Shown here one piece after another: positions 11,767 through 24,131 of a DNA stretch of 64,000 nt (position 1 is its first letter; each line of letters starts with the position of its first letter). Both the position numbers and the translations under genes were made by a program. The notes under the pieces are model-generated. The model saw only the letters and a list, made by a program, of their open reading frames with translations. It searched no databases and was not told where the DNA came from. The stretch is from assembly GCA_022497155.1 (NCBI GenBank), contig MU385747.1, positions 62,001 through 126,000 of the forward strand, in the 5' to 3' direction. The DNA is from Whalleya microplaca. Lineage: Eukaryota; Ascomycota; Sordariomycetes; Xylariales; Xylariaceae.

Positions 11767-13919
11767 CGTGTAATGTGGTGATTCAAGCTAGCTTTCAGAG
11801 ATCAAGCCGCAAAGAAGTTCGATCAACTACAAAGACATGGACGACATCCAGATTTTATAAGTTTGACGAGATGGGAGAGGTGAGCTACATGGAATTCATA
11901 AGTTCCCCTCCCATTTGGACCAGTGATTATGCATTACTTATGACGAAAGTTATCCAAGGTTCATAGTCTTGTTATAATTATACACGACGACATAACATAA
12001 CCGGAGTTGAAGCCGTCCGGCCACATAATCCAATGCCGAAGCCGCTCATGTGAATAACCCCAATATCGGATTCCGATGTGGGTTGTCCGCTGCTAATCCC
12101 GCCGTGATTGGAATTGCTAGATTAGTCAGATATTAACCTCAACGCTATATAGCAACCCTATGTAGCAAGTAGCTAATCGGCCCCTGATATGTGGGAGAGA
12201 AGTATGTTTAGCTTAATTGAACCACTTTTTATAGATGTAGAAAATCTACTGATAAGTACCATTTGGGAAAATTGTCCGATAGTTTTCTACTAGCTACATA
12301 GAACTTACGTTGATACCGAATATTGACCTAGCCATTTAATCCTAACGGTCCTAAGAATTGCCAATGGTTCGCGGGTGCCTCTGTTGGTTGGAAGTCAAGG
12401 GACTGCCGGTCATATACTACATGAAAGCATACCGACAGCGGACCTCTCTCGCCTCTTCATGGATAGCCGAAACACATGTCAATCAAGCTTTCCAATTTTT
12501 CTAGCCAATTGTCCAGCATACATAAGTTGGAGACAGTGGTACGGCATAATTATATGCGTCGGGATGAATATATCCGGGTGTACTTCGTAGGATGGGTGCG
12601 GAGCTGATGTAACGGTGGATACGAGGAATCTGGGGACAAGATTCTACGGGGCGTTGAGGCAGCTATACTATCCAAGCCCATGATAATTCCATGGTCTATG
12701 TAATATAAATTAGCGAAGCTTTGACTCGTTGAAGTAGAGGAATAAGTGACTCCACCCCGTCCCGGAGCACGATGGTTGGTTCTCAAGCGAGTTCACCGAC
12801 TGTTCCCTCCACTGCAAGGACATATTTATCTAGGATAACAGGGGCATATGTTTCTTAATATCATTATAAGGTTTAGGGCCTCCGTGTATATGTTAAATCA
12901 GTCGTTTAGACATCTCTGTTTTGTTAAATCTTGCTATCGCGCACGGGGGGCTTCTCCGGTGACTAGCTAGTCCAGCATAGACCGGGTGGGTGTCATTACG
13001 TATTAATCGCTAATGTCCGCTACAACCATAGTCTCATGTAGACTTTGTCTATACAGATCACTCAACTAACGTTACTAGCAATGAATCAGATGTGATTATG
13101 CTCCTATACTCACAAGGCTACTGAAAGCCTTGTATGAGGCATGGCCCTATACATGAGCTCTTGGCATCGCTTTCTAATTTCTTTCACTATGAGTGCGTTT
13201 AAGCTTTGAAGTAACATGTTAGCTAGACGAGTACAGGACAGAATATACTATTAGTCTTAGGTATAGGTTTGACTGGGCTATGCCCTCTTCTTCAAGGAGC
13301 CAAACGTCAGGTCAACAAGTCTTATAACGTATTTTAGCAAAACTTACTGTTGTAGCATTTTGACTATCTAGTACAATAATTAAACCCGACTTGATTGTTT
13401 TCGTTTCGCGTGTCACCATATAGGAAACATTTACTTATTAAGAAATATTAGATGTCAAAGTTGATGAAAGCGCCAAGGACACTACACCAGTCCTAATGAG
13501 CCTCATGCTCGATCGAGACTAATCGAAACCAAAATGCAGAGATTGGCCGACGGAATCTCTCTAGTCTGACACTAGCACATGACGGTGCTCATCGCTCAAC
13601 TAACTCGATCCCTTCCTATCGGCATTGACTTCTAACGACTGAGGACGATATCATGCTATCTAACTGACAAGGCAAGTAGCTACAAAGTAGGTACAGCAAG
13701 AACTAGGGAGAGTATTTTTTTTTATAAGGAAGCAATTAAACTCAATCTGACGGATTACAGGGATGTGTGGCTGTGATAATTCAGGTGGCTTGGACGCCCC
13801 ACATGGCTGTGGCTTATATATGGGAGGCTTCGCCTCCTACTGACTCTAGTGATGATACTTCTCTAATAACAACTACTATACTACTCATAACCTGCGTATA
13901 TTTCATCACAATCGTTATG
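11767..13919. other. Long gene-poor interval
   Basis: No ORF shows a recognisable motif or codon structure. A dispersed-repeat copy lies at 13757-13821, followed by a small GGAGGC-TTC-GCCTCC palindrome at about 13826-13841. Confidence 0.4.
13757..13821 (+). repeat. Short dispersed repeat, copy 2
   Basis: It shares ATTACAGGG, TGTGGCTG, AGGTGGCT, GCCCCACA and TGTGGCTTATA in order with 3833-3892. Confidence 0.4.
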
Positions 13920-14331
13920 CTACTTAATTGATGCTTTCAATCCATTCTGCCAGGCATTGCCGGTTAAGAACTTGTCGCTGGCGGCTTCGATGTCATCGGG
14001 ACCGACGCCTTCGAGGTTGAAGTTGAGTCTCTGGACAAGTGAGGCAATGGCTATGCACATATTGACACACGCAAGGCTTGTAGAGGGATTTAGTTAGCAG
14101 TTGCTACTTGGTTGGGAAATCATGCGCGTGGCGCGGCCTAAAGACATGGATATTTCAACACCTACTGTTGCCCCAGACAACTCCTCGTGCCTCTGCCGAA
14201 TGACGCAAAAATCTTGTCCGCAGATTTTCGCATCTCGGACCCCATCCACTGTTCCGGATGGAAATACTTGTGATCTGGGTACAAATTCTTCTTCTGGTTC
14301 AGCAGGAGCATGGGCATACTAGAATCGAGCC
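13920..14331 (-). pseudogene. 3' fragment of a second cytochrome P450
   Basis: Two exon pieces, 14166-14331 and 13920-14076, separated by an 89-nt GTAGGT..CAAG intron with a GCTAAC branch point, read as a P450 C-terminus: YFHPEQWM (PERW region), FASFGRGTRSCLGQHLA (heme-thiolate loop, Cys ligand present) and SLVQRLNFNLEGVG, ending at a TAG at 13920-13922. The splice join restores CLGQHLA in frame, so the fragment itself is well preserved. The C-terminal pattern resembles the CYP58/CYP60-like group. Upstream, I found no ExxR, I-helix or N-terminal anchor between 14332 and 15900, so most of the gene is missing. It is not a duplicate of the P450 at 9957-11766; the heme loops differ clearly. Confidence 0.65.
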
Positions 14332-15928
14332 CCCCTCCCCTGTAAGTTAGGAGTCACGTTCGTCAAGCAGACGCAGAGGCGTATCATATATCCTTATATT
14401 TCACAGTATCTAACTAGTAGTTCGTATGTTTCTTAAAATTGACTTCTATTTATATTTTGGCGAAAATAGTTCCATGGTTCTGCGCCTTGGTGACCATTGA
14501 GTAATTCTTTTCTCCGAAATGCAGAATAGCCACTGTTGCTTCTCAGCCTGTAAGCTCCTTACACTGTGTTCACCTCTATGATAGTCCGTGTGCTACTCTT
14601 TATTAGTCCTAAGGAAATAAGATTAGTGAGTTTCCTTGGTGTTGGCCATGAATTAAAAAGCCGGCCTCTTTAAGGTTTAAGATGACAGGTATCCTGGGAC
14701 CCCTTATATTCAAGTTATGTCCCCGTAATCGCAATAAGATCTAAGGAACCCAGATAAATCCACCAGTTGCAAATTCACAGAAACCCCGTCATCGTTATTT
14801 TTGCGTAGATGCATTTGCTGTGAATACTTATTGATTTTCATGACGTATTTACCCATATAAACAAGTCCTCAGCCTCAGCTGAAATGGATCTTTCGGCCCC
14901 ACCGAAAGCCACCCAAACGTTACTAGAGTCGTCATGGTTTAACGCTATTTGGCATATAATAGCGAGCTCACTTGAAGTCGTAATCATCTAATGTTTGAAA
15001 TAGATCGAGTCCATATTAATTCTTTATAAGTGTAGGTAGTGAAGCAATCCACAGTCTTGGATAGTAACCTACCTATAATTGAATACTGTAGCCATAGGTA
15101 AGCAGGGCACAGTAACATGACAAAATTCTTACCTCATATCTATCAATCAATCGCCAGATGTTTACGGAGTAGCACAACATGCTCTCACGCTGTAAGCCAT
15201 TGCTGACTGCATTTTATGTAGCCACTAAGCATCCTCACGTGCCTGAATTAATATAATATGTAACACCTGCTATGTATGATTGAAGGCTGCAGTCAGCCTT
15301 CGTCTTTGCAAGTTGTTTTACGTTGAACAAGCGTAACTTCAGCCTCAAAATACAGCTGCGGGCGTTCTAGTTTGATTAAAAACGGTTGCACGGGAGTTTC
15401 TAATCATAGTCGATCGATGATTTTGTGGAGGGTCCCGTACTTACGTAATCGTTCCCTACTGGCTCTCCCACGCAGCCACGGCGGTGCTACCGTGCGGGAT
15501 CTCGTCATCTCAGCATGAAGGATTTAAACTCAAGGACTTAATCTACGGACACGGTTAGGATCGTCGCAAAGGAAACAAGATTAGGACACTCCCATGAAAT
15601 GTTTCTAACTTTAATCGCGTTATTCACCTCGCAGATCTGCCTTGAACCTGATGTCACCTGGCTGAATGAAGGACCTGTGCTTTTTAGGGGGTTTTTTTTT
15701 TCAGCTTGCCTCCCCCTTAAGACCACTTTGGTGGAAATGGAGGCGCAGATGTTGCCTCTTGTGCGATGATGTCGGGTCCCGGAAGCCCTACAAAGAAGGC
15801 CGTTCGCCGCTGGAAGTCATGAAGTTGTGTGGAATCCGATTCTCCCCCAAGGTCTTCTTAAACAACAGCAGAAAGCCTTGCCTACCTAAGTGATAGCAAT
15901 TCGTTTTTTCTACACTCCTGGTGACAAC
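14332..15928. other. Intergenic, no supported gene
   Basis: No coding or repeat structure recognised. It would contain the GH5 promoter at its right end. Confidence 0.4.
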
Positions 15929-17259
15929 ATGCTGTGCAAATCCATTACCACACCACTACTGGCCCTAGCTGGCGCCTGGGTTGCTAACTCTTCACGTAGG
16001 CATCACCATGCTACCCTTTTCGCGCAACTTGTTGACGTTCGCAATAGCTCTAGAGTCCTCTGTTAGATCCACCCCAGTTAGCAAGCGATGGTTGCCAGAT
16101 GGTAAGATCCGTGGCGTAAACCTGGGATCTCAATTTATCATCGAGAAGTGGATGGCGAACGATGAATGGTCCAAGAACATGGGCTGTGGTGATACCAGTG
16201 ATGAGTGGTCGTGCGTACAGAAACTCGGTCAGGAGGGTGCAGACAGTGTCTTTAAGAAGCATTGGGACAGCTGGATCACACAGGACGATATAAAACAGAT
16301 CAAAAGCTTAGGCCTTAACACTATACGGATTCCCGTTGGGTTCTGGATTAAGGAGGACCTCGTCCACAGTGATGAATATTATCCCAAGGGCGGCCTCTAC
16401 TATCTCGATCGCATCGTCGGTTGGGCCAGCGATGTAGGTCTCTACACCATTATAGACCTGCATGCCGCCCCCGGCTCCCAAGCCAAAAACGAAGAGTTCA
16501 CCGGGCATGGGGTGGATACACCTGGCTTCTACACTAAGGATAACTACGAGCGTGCCTACGAGTTCCTCGAGTGGATGACCGAGAGAATCCACCAGAACCA
16601 CGCCTACCGCAATGCTGGCATGCTGGAAATTGTAAACGAGCCCATCGACGGTTCCCAGGGGGCGGATATGGTTAAGAACTACTACCCAGAAGCCTGGAAT
16701 CGCATACGGGCCCGTGAAGCCAAGCTAGGCGTGAGTAAGGACAAACTCATACACATCCAGATGATGGTAAGTTGGTTATCATGATAGCAAACTAGTCTGC
16801 AAGTTTGACACAATGTTACAGGATAAGACATGGGGTTCTGGTGACCCTGTGAGCTCTCTTCCCAACAACAGGACGAATGCATTCTTCGACGACCACAGGT
16901 ACTACAAGTTTGACACAAGGGTGGAGGCTACCAAGGACGGCTATATCTCAGCTGCATGTAAGGATAACCGCGGTGGGGCCGACACCGTCGTCGGCGAGTG
17001 GTCGCTCTCGGTCGCCAGTAAGGTAGAACACAATGACGAGTTCGAGATCAACAATCGACCCGACCAGATCGATTGGTATAGGAAATGGTGGGCCGCGCAG
17101 GTGCAAACCTTCGAGAAGGCTGGCGGTTGGATATTCTGGTCTTGGAAGTGCAATTACATCGGTGGGTACGATGATTGGCGATGGTGCTACCAGTCCGCCG
17201 TCAAGGCTCAAGTTATTCCACAGGATGCGGGAAGCGCCTCAGCAATTAATGCTTGTTGA
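15929..17259 (+). CDS. Secreted GH5 beta-glucanase (endo-1,6-/exo-beta-glucanase type)
   Basis: Three exons, 15929-15995, 16048-16766 and 16822-17259, encode about 407 residues. I chose the ATG at 15929 because the first exon gives a good signal peptide (LLALAGAWVANS) and joins in phase across a 52-nt GTAGGC..ATAG intron. The alternative start at 16008 gives a weaker leader. The body begins KIRGVNLGSQFIIEKWM and carries the GH5 features NTIRIPVGFW, DLHAAPGSQ, the acid/base Glu in IVNEP (E220) and the nucleophile Glu in VVGEWSLS (E321), plus WIFWSWK near the end. The closest family in memory is the fungal ExgB group, annotated as glucan endo-1,6-beta-glucosidase. It would be secreted and act on beta-glucans of fungal walls, in remodelling or mycoparasitism. 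Linkage specificity is inference. Confidence 0.88.
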
Positions 17260-18051
17260 GTCTAAGCTTAAGCTTCCGCAGCGATTTCCACCCCATGTTC
17301 TCAATTAGTTCAAAGTTTTGTATAGAATCTGGCCTTATCATTTCGACATATTTTAAGTGATACGTGAATCAAAGCGTCCTTTATCCTTGCATCTAGGTGA
17401 TGTATATAGAAGCCGCATCAATGCATGTGTCCTAAAGTCAATAAATAGCAGCAATTATTGGTCTGAAGCAATTGGTACATAGCGGCCTATGGAATGCACA
17501 CAGCTCGACTTGTAACTAGACTATCGCTGTAAGAGAACTTGTAACTGCCCCTTTTCAATCCATAGTATTGAACTAGTTCATATGGCCACAAAGTTGGAAC
17601 ACCGATAATGTATAATGAAGCCCTAACGTTTCCAAAGGTTAACAATTAAGCAAGCGAGTTCATAGTAGTCACCTTCTCAGTAATTTCCTTGGGTGGTTCT
17701 CCGACTACAAAGGCTCGCCAACTATAACATTATTGACCATTTCTGCCCAACAAAGAGCTTTACTGAACAATGTCTTGAATTTCATGGTTCACAATTCTCA
17801 AAGACTAAGCATAATGGAACTGTTAAATGAAACAAACTATGGTTGATGGATATCTAAGAAGGCCGCAGCAATTACCTTGGACTCGAAGCTTCTCATAAAT
17901 TCTTGCATTTGAATGTGTTATTACTGTATGGGGTAGTCGTCTCTTTCCAGTGCTTCCCTTCCCTTCAGTCTTAATGTGCTTTGCGTTCGCTAGGCATCCG
18001 TATATATATATATATTAGCTTCGGGTTTATACTATAATATCTCAGATCTAA
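17260..18051. other. Intergenic
   Basis: A TA microsatellite lies at about 18000-18015. No gene is supported. Confidence 0.4.
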
Positions 18052-18930
18052 TTCTGCTCTGGAACCGCATTTCATTCGCAGGGTGATCGATCTATCAAGC
18101 CACGCCATAATACGATACTAGAACCAGGTTGGTCTTGGTGTAGAGTATTTAATAACGAACGATCAAGCACATTGAGATCTGTATTGTATACATCTCACTT
18201 GGAAATTTATTTTAAGGACGAAGAGACGGCATACGAGGGTATTTCAAAGATGTGTCGGAGAACTATTATCCACCAGATGCACCATGATGTGCGAAGACCC
18301 ATGATCATCGACCCCATGATCTCGAATGCTCCCATCTACGCCAACCCCCGACACACAAGCCACCACGTTTGCGAGTTAACATTGCCCATCCCGGGGCAGT
18401 GGCTTCTCAACAGCAAGCCCTCGTGCCAGTACCACAGTTGCTGTATACCGATATCTGAGGTGGAGTACTGCGCAGATCTGGAATGGCATCTCGCGGATTC
18501 AGGCTCGGACTCAGACTACGACGATATATTGATACCCGAGGAATGTGAGTACTACGTGCTAATGCATAAGCACGTCAGAATATCGTACCTCGGGAATGAT
18601 TCCGCATACACCGAAGAGTACCCAGCGACATGGGATTATCTCGAGGAGCTCAGCCCGGACTGGCTTCCTTGGTTTGCGCACGATGAACGGTTCCTCGTGA
18701 AGTGGGAGGAAGGGTTCTACTTTGAATGCGAGAGGCTTTACACCCTGGAACGGGACGTGCAAATCCAGTCTCAGGTCGTCATGGATTTAAGCCAGACCTG
18801 CTCGCTGTGGGACCGGCGGAGGGTGTATGCAGAACGTCGTCTCCTCCAAGCGGAAGGGGAGCTAAACCAGCAGAGGGCCGTAATATTTGGCCTGACAGAC
18901 TGGGCAAGAGAGCCCTGTTCGACTTGCTAG
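18052..18930 (+). CDS. Uncharacterised acidic protein, 5' end uncertain
   Basis: The frame is open from 18052 to a TAG at 18928-18930. The first ATG is at 18250, giving 226 residues. Sequence upstream of that Met (EIYFKDEETAYEGISKM) still looks coding, so an upstream exon is likely; an acceptor-like TTCATTCGCAG ends at 18081. The protein is acidic and rich in Tyr, Trp and Cys, with a central Asp/Ser cluster (SGSDSDYDDILIPEE) and a C-terminal segment that could form an amphipathic helix (RRVYAERRLLQAEGELNQQ). There is no signal peptide or membrane helix. I do not recognise a domain, and it has no operon-like partner. It could be a lineage-specific gene or a decayed one. Confidence 0.5.
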   Translation, partial: FCSGTAFHSQGDRSIKPRHNTILEPGWSWCRVFNNERSSTLRSVLYTSHLEIYFKDEETAYEGISKMCRRTIIHQMHHDVRRPMIIDPMISNAPIYANPRHTSHHVCELTLPIPGQWLLNSKPSCQYHSCCIPISEVEYCADLEWHLADSGSDSDYDDILIPEECEYYVLMHKHVRISYLGNDSAYTEEYPATWDYLEELSPDWLPWFAHDERFLVKWEEGFYFECERLYTLERDVQIQSQVVMDLSQTCSLWDRRRVYAERRLLQAEGELNQQRAVIFGLTDWAREPCSTC

Positions 18931-21900
18931 TCGTGGTACTTTCTCTTGGATTCATATTGACTGTGGTGCTTCACTTGCAATGACTGCTCAAGAGAACCCT
19001 GCTGTATTACCACTCTTGATTATTGACGACTACGAACACCATTTATGCACTCATAGCGGCAGAAGGATAGTCTGTGATGTCCAAGGCTGCTTGCAGTACA
19101 TATTACTGTACAACCATCACGAATATTGTGCCCAGGTAATAAGGTGTGTTCTGATTTCTCTTTGAACAACATAGGTCTTTTGTTGTAACTATGCTTGGTA
19201 TAGTTGAACCTGAGTTCGGAGAATGGAGTGTATGTTTACTCTTTGGTATATAGTGGAATGTTTATGAATGTTAAGATGTTTTATCTCTATAGCTGGCCTG
19301 ATGCTTTGTGAAAATGAGAATAACGAGCACATGACTTAATCGTCCGAGATTACACGTTACGGCTCCCTTGAGAAAACCTGACTCAGGGACGCGATTATAT
19401 AATACTTGATGGAAACCATATCAAAGATAACGTCTAGTAACGATACCACTAATCTCCATTGTGGTACCAAATGTGAATATGCATCGATAAGCTTTAATCT
19501 AGGTATGGCTGAATGTTGGCTTATACTCGTTAGGACTTTTAGTCGCCAAGAAGCCCAACACAAACAGCTCCATCGCCCCTTTTAATTCACCTCTTATAAT
19601 ATTTGATCAATATTACAATGTCACTTAGAGATACAAAGCTACAGTCAACCAGCAACGGTCTAACAAGATGACTATAAATAGCTTCACTAACACCTTGGAC
19701 GGAATAAACCCAATGAGCTACCGATATCTCGGGTACACGTATGCCTGAGATTTTCGCATATCCGTAGTCGGACCTCCTGCCTGTTCCATGTTTGAATCCT
19801 ATCCTCTCTTTGGCCCGCATTCGAATCATCACATTCTTGCGATCCCAGCAGAAGCCCAACGCCAGGTCCGCTGTGTTGGCGAAGATGAGAGGATATTGCA
19901 GACAAATCGGGGTCAGCCAGACCTGAAGAAGAGCCCATAGAACCGTCGACGACCGAAAAACGATCTCATCACTAGAAAGGGAATGAGACTAGCAGGTATT
20001 AAGTTGATAGGAAGCTCCGATTCGGCTAATTATCCTCCTAGAGAGTTGACGGCGAAACCACGGAGGGTAACTAGAATATGTCTCCGTTCCAAGAACCCAA
20101 AACTTGCCTTCGTGCAATGAATCGTTGCACATCCATTCGAGTATCAGAGAAGACGTGGCGACATGATGAGCTGATAGATGATGAGCATGAAACCGGGCAG
20201 CGCAGTCTTGTCCATCGCCAATCTTTCAACCTAGTTTTTCATAGACGTAGGGTAGTAAACGCCGCGTAAGCCTCATTGTGTTACATAGGCAGAGTCCTTG
20301 GTCAGGTTTCAAACGTCATGAGACAGAGAACTGCAACTTCATTAAACTAGGCTCTCTTGTTCATTGAGCCGCTTCTGAGGTGGCTTAATTTCATATATCG
20401 GCTGAATTTGAATGTCAATAATAGCAACCTGTGCCGCCTTCGCAAGGTGGGAGACTTCGATTTATATTACGTACTATTAATATTAGGTAAGTGATATACT
20501 CGATTTATAACTCTTTGATCGATTGGTAGAGTGGCGCCCTTTACCTATCAGTTTTTCTCCCCTCAACCCGTGCTGCATCTCATGCTGTACGGCCTCATCG
20601 TCAGCCAGAAAGTGACCCTGTAGACCCGCGAATTGCCGGAAGACAAAGCGCCCACGTTGTCACGAAAGACTTCGCGGTTTGCTGCCCCGAAATATTCTCA
20701 CCGAATATTTTCTATGTCAATATTTCGACAGTATTCATTCACTTCGCCCCTCATCTAGGACGCGTCGTCGTACGAGCATGAGCTGTCAAATTGATGTCAT
20801 GACCTGCCTACAAGGCGTGCTTCTAGCCAATATTTGATGATAAATGGTACGGGATGAACTTCCGTAAACATCCAACTGCAGCAATTGTCGCCATCTTGTA
20901 TTTTGACGTTGCTTTTGTGCTCAGGCACGATGCACCCCGCCACATTCCCATTGGTAGGGCGGTGGATAAATTGAACCATGTTGCAGGGAATCTAATGTGC
21001 GGCTCTCGGCATTGTGTCCACACCTTCCTTCGTCTCTTTCTCAGATACGCGATATTGCGTAATTTTGATGTATAGCAGACAAATATGCGGTCTGTCGATT
21101 TGCGCAGTCGATTCTGACTGTAAGTTAGGTCTTAATACTCTAGGTTCGTTCGATACTCACCCACCGGAAGTGCCCGCCACCAGTGGCAAATCCAACCAAC
21201 TGAAAGACCCTCGTGGTACACGCAATATGGATGAACGGCTTTCTCAGAGAAATTGGTTAGAGCAACACTGGCCCATACTTGCGTAAGCAGAATAGTATCG
21301 CTTCTGGAAACTTGGGAATCGGCGTCTAGGCCATAAGAGTCGACGATCTAGCTGATCATCGTCGATCGCCAACAGGGGAAATAAGCTTAAACCTCGGCAA
21401 CTGTGATCGTCAGGTCTTGCCTTGACGTCTTTGAGATATCCCTCGTAGTTGCGCAATCCCTTAATGAGTTCTGCCTCCTCAAACCTATGACATCACAATA
21501 CGTTCTGCAATGCATTGAATGCCGCACCGCAGTACAGCAATATATGCCAGAGCAACTTCGTATTGCTTCCCACACGGTCATATTTTGGGAGGCCTTGTCA
21601 AACGTGAATAACAGGACACGGAGTCAGGGGTAGGGCATCGGAACCAATGGCGAAGGAGGCCGCAACACCTTCATATCGTGTTCATTCAATATAACAGCAC
21701 ATCGTCGCCTATGCAAGATAATATCTATTGCCGGGATGTAAGAACCATTACTCGGGTTTCGGGCTGTTTATCCGTCGACGAGTTCCAATGCTGGAATAAT
21801 TTCCCAATGAGCGAGGGCCTCGATGTTATTGACAAGAGCTTGTTTTCTGGCGGGTAGGACCTGTTCAACCAGACTCTACTGCTTCATCCAAGATGCCAAT

Positions 21901-22259
21901 GGCGATCAACACCACAACTCCCGATCTTCCCAGTCCTGCAGAAGCGTTAACCGGGACATGTGGTTTAAACAGAAAACGAGAAACGGGGAATCTTGACGTC
22001 AGAACGTAGCAACATAGAAGTCGAGTGTTTAACGAAACAGGTAATTCTGAACGATCACCTATGCGCGAGAAATGATGATAGATTGAAGGCGTCGGGTAAG
22101 GAGGAGTTAGCCGAGGGCGAGGAAGAGATAAATAGAGTCGTTCGGCCCTCAAAGAATACTATCTCCCGTTCCTCATCAGCAGCAACAAATCCGACGACCC
22201 AGCTCTTCTATCCTCAGTATCCAAGTTTCGACTGTGACCTTGTCATCTTCGTCAGCACA
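18931..22259. other. Long gene-poor interval
   Basis: About 3.3 kb with only short ORFs lacking motifs or convincing splice partners. No tRNA or repeat unit recognised. Confidence 0.4.
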
Positions 22260-23013
22260 ATGAAGACTAGTATTTTCACTCTCTTTGCCTTTGGCGGGTT
22301 CCTCGCCACCAGCATCGCCAACCCCGTTGTTGCCGAGACCACCGTCCAGAAACGTCAAGATTATGACGGCATTCAGGTACAGCTCGAGACGCTCTTCGAC
22401 CAGATCAAGGAGCAGACTGCCAAGATCAGTAGGTGCTCATAGCCAGAATGAATCCCAAGCAAGACTAACACAAGGTAGACGAAACTTTGACTCCGGTCCC
22501 TGATGCCGCCCCTGAGGAGGAGGCTCAGGTCGCTGCCGATGCCATTGCACCTCAGCTCGAGGCCATTACAGAGCTCTTGGAATCTTCTGTCTCCATCGCT
22601 AAGCGAGCTCTCAAGGCCCGTTTCGGACCTGAGGATATCTTCGTGACTGTGTCTATCATCTTGTGGGAGCTTCTCGGCACCATCAAGTTCATCCTTTTCA
22701 AGCTCGGTCTAGGTAAGTAAAACCTAATGTCCATTGCCAGTGTAATTGTCGGCGTTAAATCAAATCAAATCACCATTTATTTTCTTGCGGATGCATACTG
22801 CCACTGGGCGTACTTGGACCTGGGACCCGAAGCTAACAGAGACATCAAAATCTAGGCCCAGTCTTGATCTCCCTGATCCCTCTGATTCTGTCGCTCGTCA
22901 AGTTGTTGAAAGCCCTCGACGCGGTCGTCACAGGTCTCCTTATCGCCGTCAAAGCCATCACCGACGAGCTGCTTACAGCTGTCGGCCTCGGTCTGCTTGG
23001 TCTCCTGCCATAA
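22260..23013 (+). CDS. Small secreted protein with hydrophobic C-terminal helices
   Basis: Three exons, 22260-22428, 22479-22712 and 22856-23013, give 186 residues. Both joins keep phase (A|AC gives Asn, G|GC gives Gly) and both introns are GT-AG; the second is 143 nt, long for this window. The N-terminus is a clear signal peptide (MKTSIFTLFAFGGFLATSIA), followed by a Kex2-type KR site near residues 34-35 (VQKRQ), so the mature form may start at Gln. The middle is predicted alpha-helical, with an N-E-T glycosylation sequon created by the first splice. The last 90 residues are markedly hydrophobic (PVLISLIPLILSLVKLLKAL, then AVGLGLLGLLP). No known domain is recognised. It could be a membrane-active or surface-binding secreted protein; this is inference from composition only. 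Confidence 0.75.
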
Positions 23014-24131
23014 AGAACGAACCACATCGACTGCAAAAGCCAACTCCAATCTTGGTCCAGGGGTGAACTGAGGATTGAGGATAATTGCTCCAGGGTGCAA
23101 CTGCTGTCGTTGGGAATTCTAAACCTTTGCTTCTCATTTGAGACGGATAATTGCCAGTACACGGGGGCCCACTGATAAGAGATATTTGGCTGCGGTGGGA
23201 ACAGCGAGTTCAGTAGTTAGCGATGTAAGAACCAGAAATGTGATTCCATAGTCAGTCCACTAGACCAGAACGATCACTTGACACATTACCAATCACCCTT
23301 CTTATTAACCGCATGAAAATCTCCATGAAAATCTCCCCAAATTTGAAGTTGTAAAAAGACGAAGTCGCGAAATCACGAAGTGGAAGCCCGAAGCGAAGAT
23401 AGACTCGACGTGGGGTCGCATGTGGCCTCGACCAGGACGGCGTAGATCACACAGGAGAACCCGTCGCTAATTGGCTAACCCCGACCATGAAACCCAGGCC
23501 AGTGGGGGTAGTGCACCCCTCGCCGTCGCAGAGCCCCCAAGCCCCTGATAAGGGATCATCATCGTATCGAGGGGATCACCATTGAGGCTCTTCGCCTCTG
23601 GGCAGGGAACCCCGGTCTTTGCCCAGATCTGGTCTCGTCGCCCGCGGTTGTACAACATGCGTGTATGTGGATCGTCGCAAAGCAGGCCCCGGCGCGTTGC
23701 GCTGGGGATGGGAAAGGAGGCTTGTCGAGTCTCACCAAACCAGCGTCGGCCGAACATGAGACGAGGTTCATAGAAGGCAGTTTTAAGGGTTCATCTTGGC
23801 TTCCTTAGCGGCGTTGTCAATTCGGCACTCGGCAGCACACCCCTGGGTTAGATGATGCTTGGCGGATTGCCATAAGATGCGCTCGTGGATTGGTGGTATA
23901 TCTATAAGAGCGCTGGAGATCCTCGTGTGATCGCCGTATGTACTGGTATTTCGTTCTTCATCTGCGTGATATCATCTGAACTTTTTTAAATCGTCCTTCT
24001 GGAAAGGGTCTTTCTTCCATTCGTTCATTACTTGTGTACATATCCGCGGAACATAATACACCAGTCCTTCTTTCCACCAAACAGAAAGACCTCCCAGAAA
24101 ACCAGATCGTACTCCCGGACAAACACCCAAG
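23014..24131. other. Intergenic, locally GC-rich
   Basis: At about 23460-23770 the sequence is GC-rich and open in more than one frame, but no frame shows a recognisable motif. It could be a fragment of an old element or an unrecognised exon. Confidence 0.35.

Noticed and set aside
9957..14331. Secondary-metabolite gene cluster
   Set aside because: One complete P450 and one fragment, without a synthase, transporter or regulator, do not define a cluster.
23467..23757. GC-rich ORF as a gene
   Set aside because: Open in several frames, no motif, no splice context; insufficient support.
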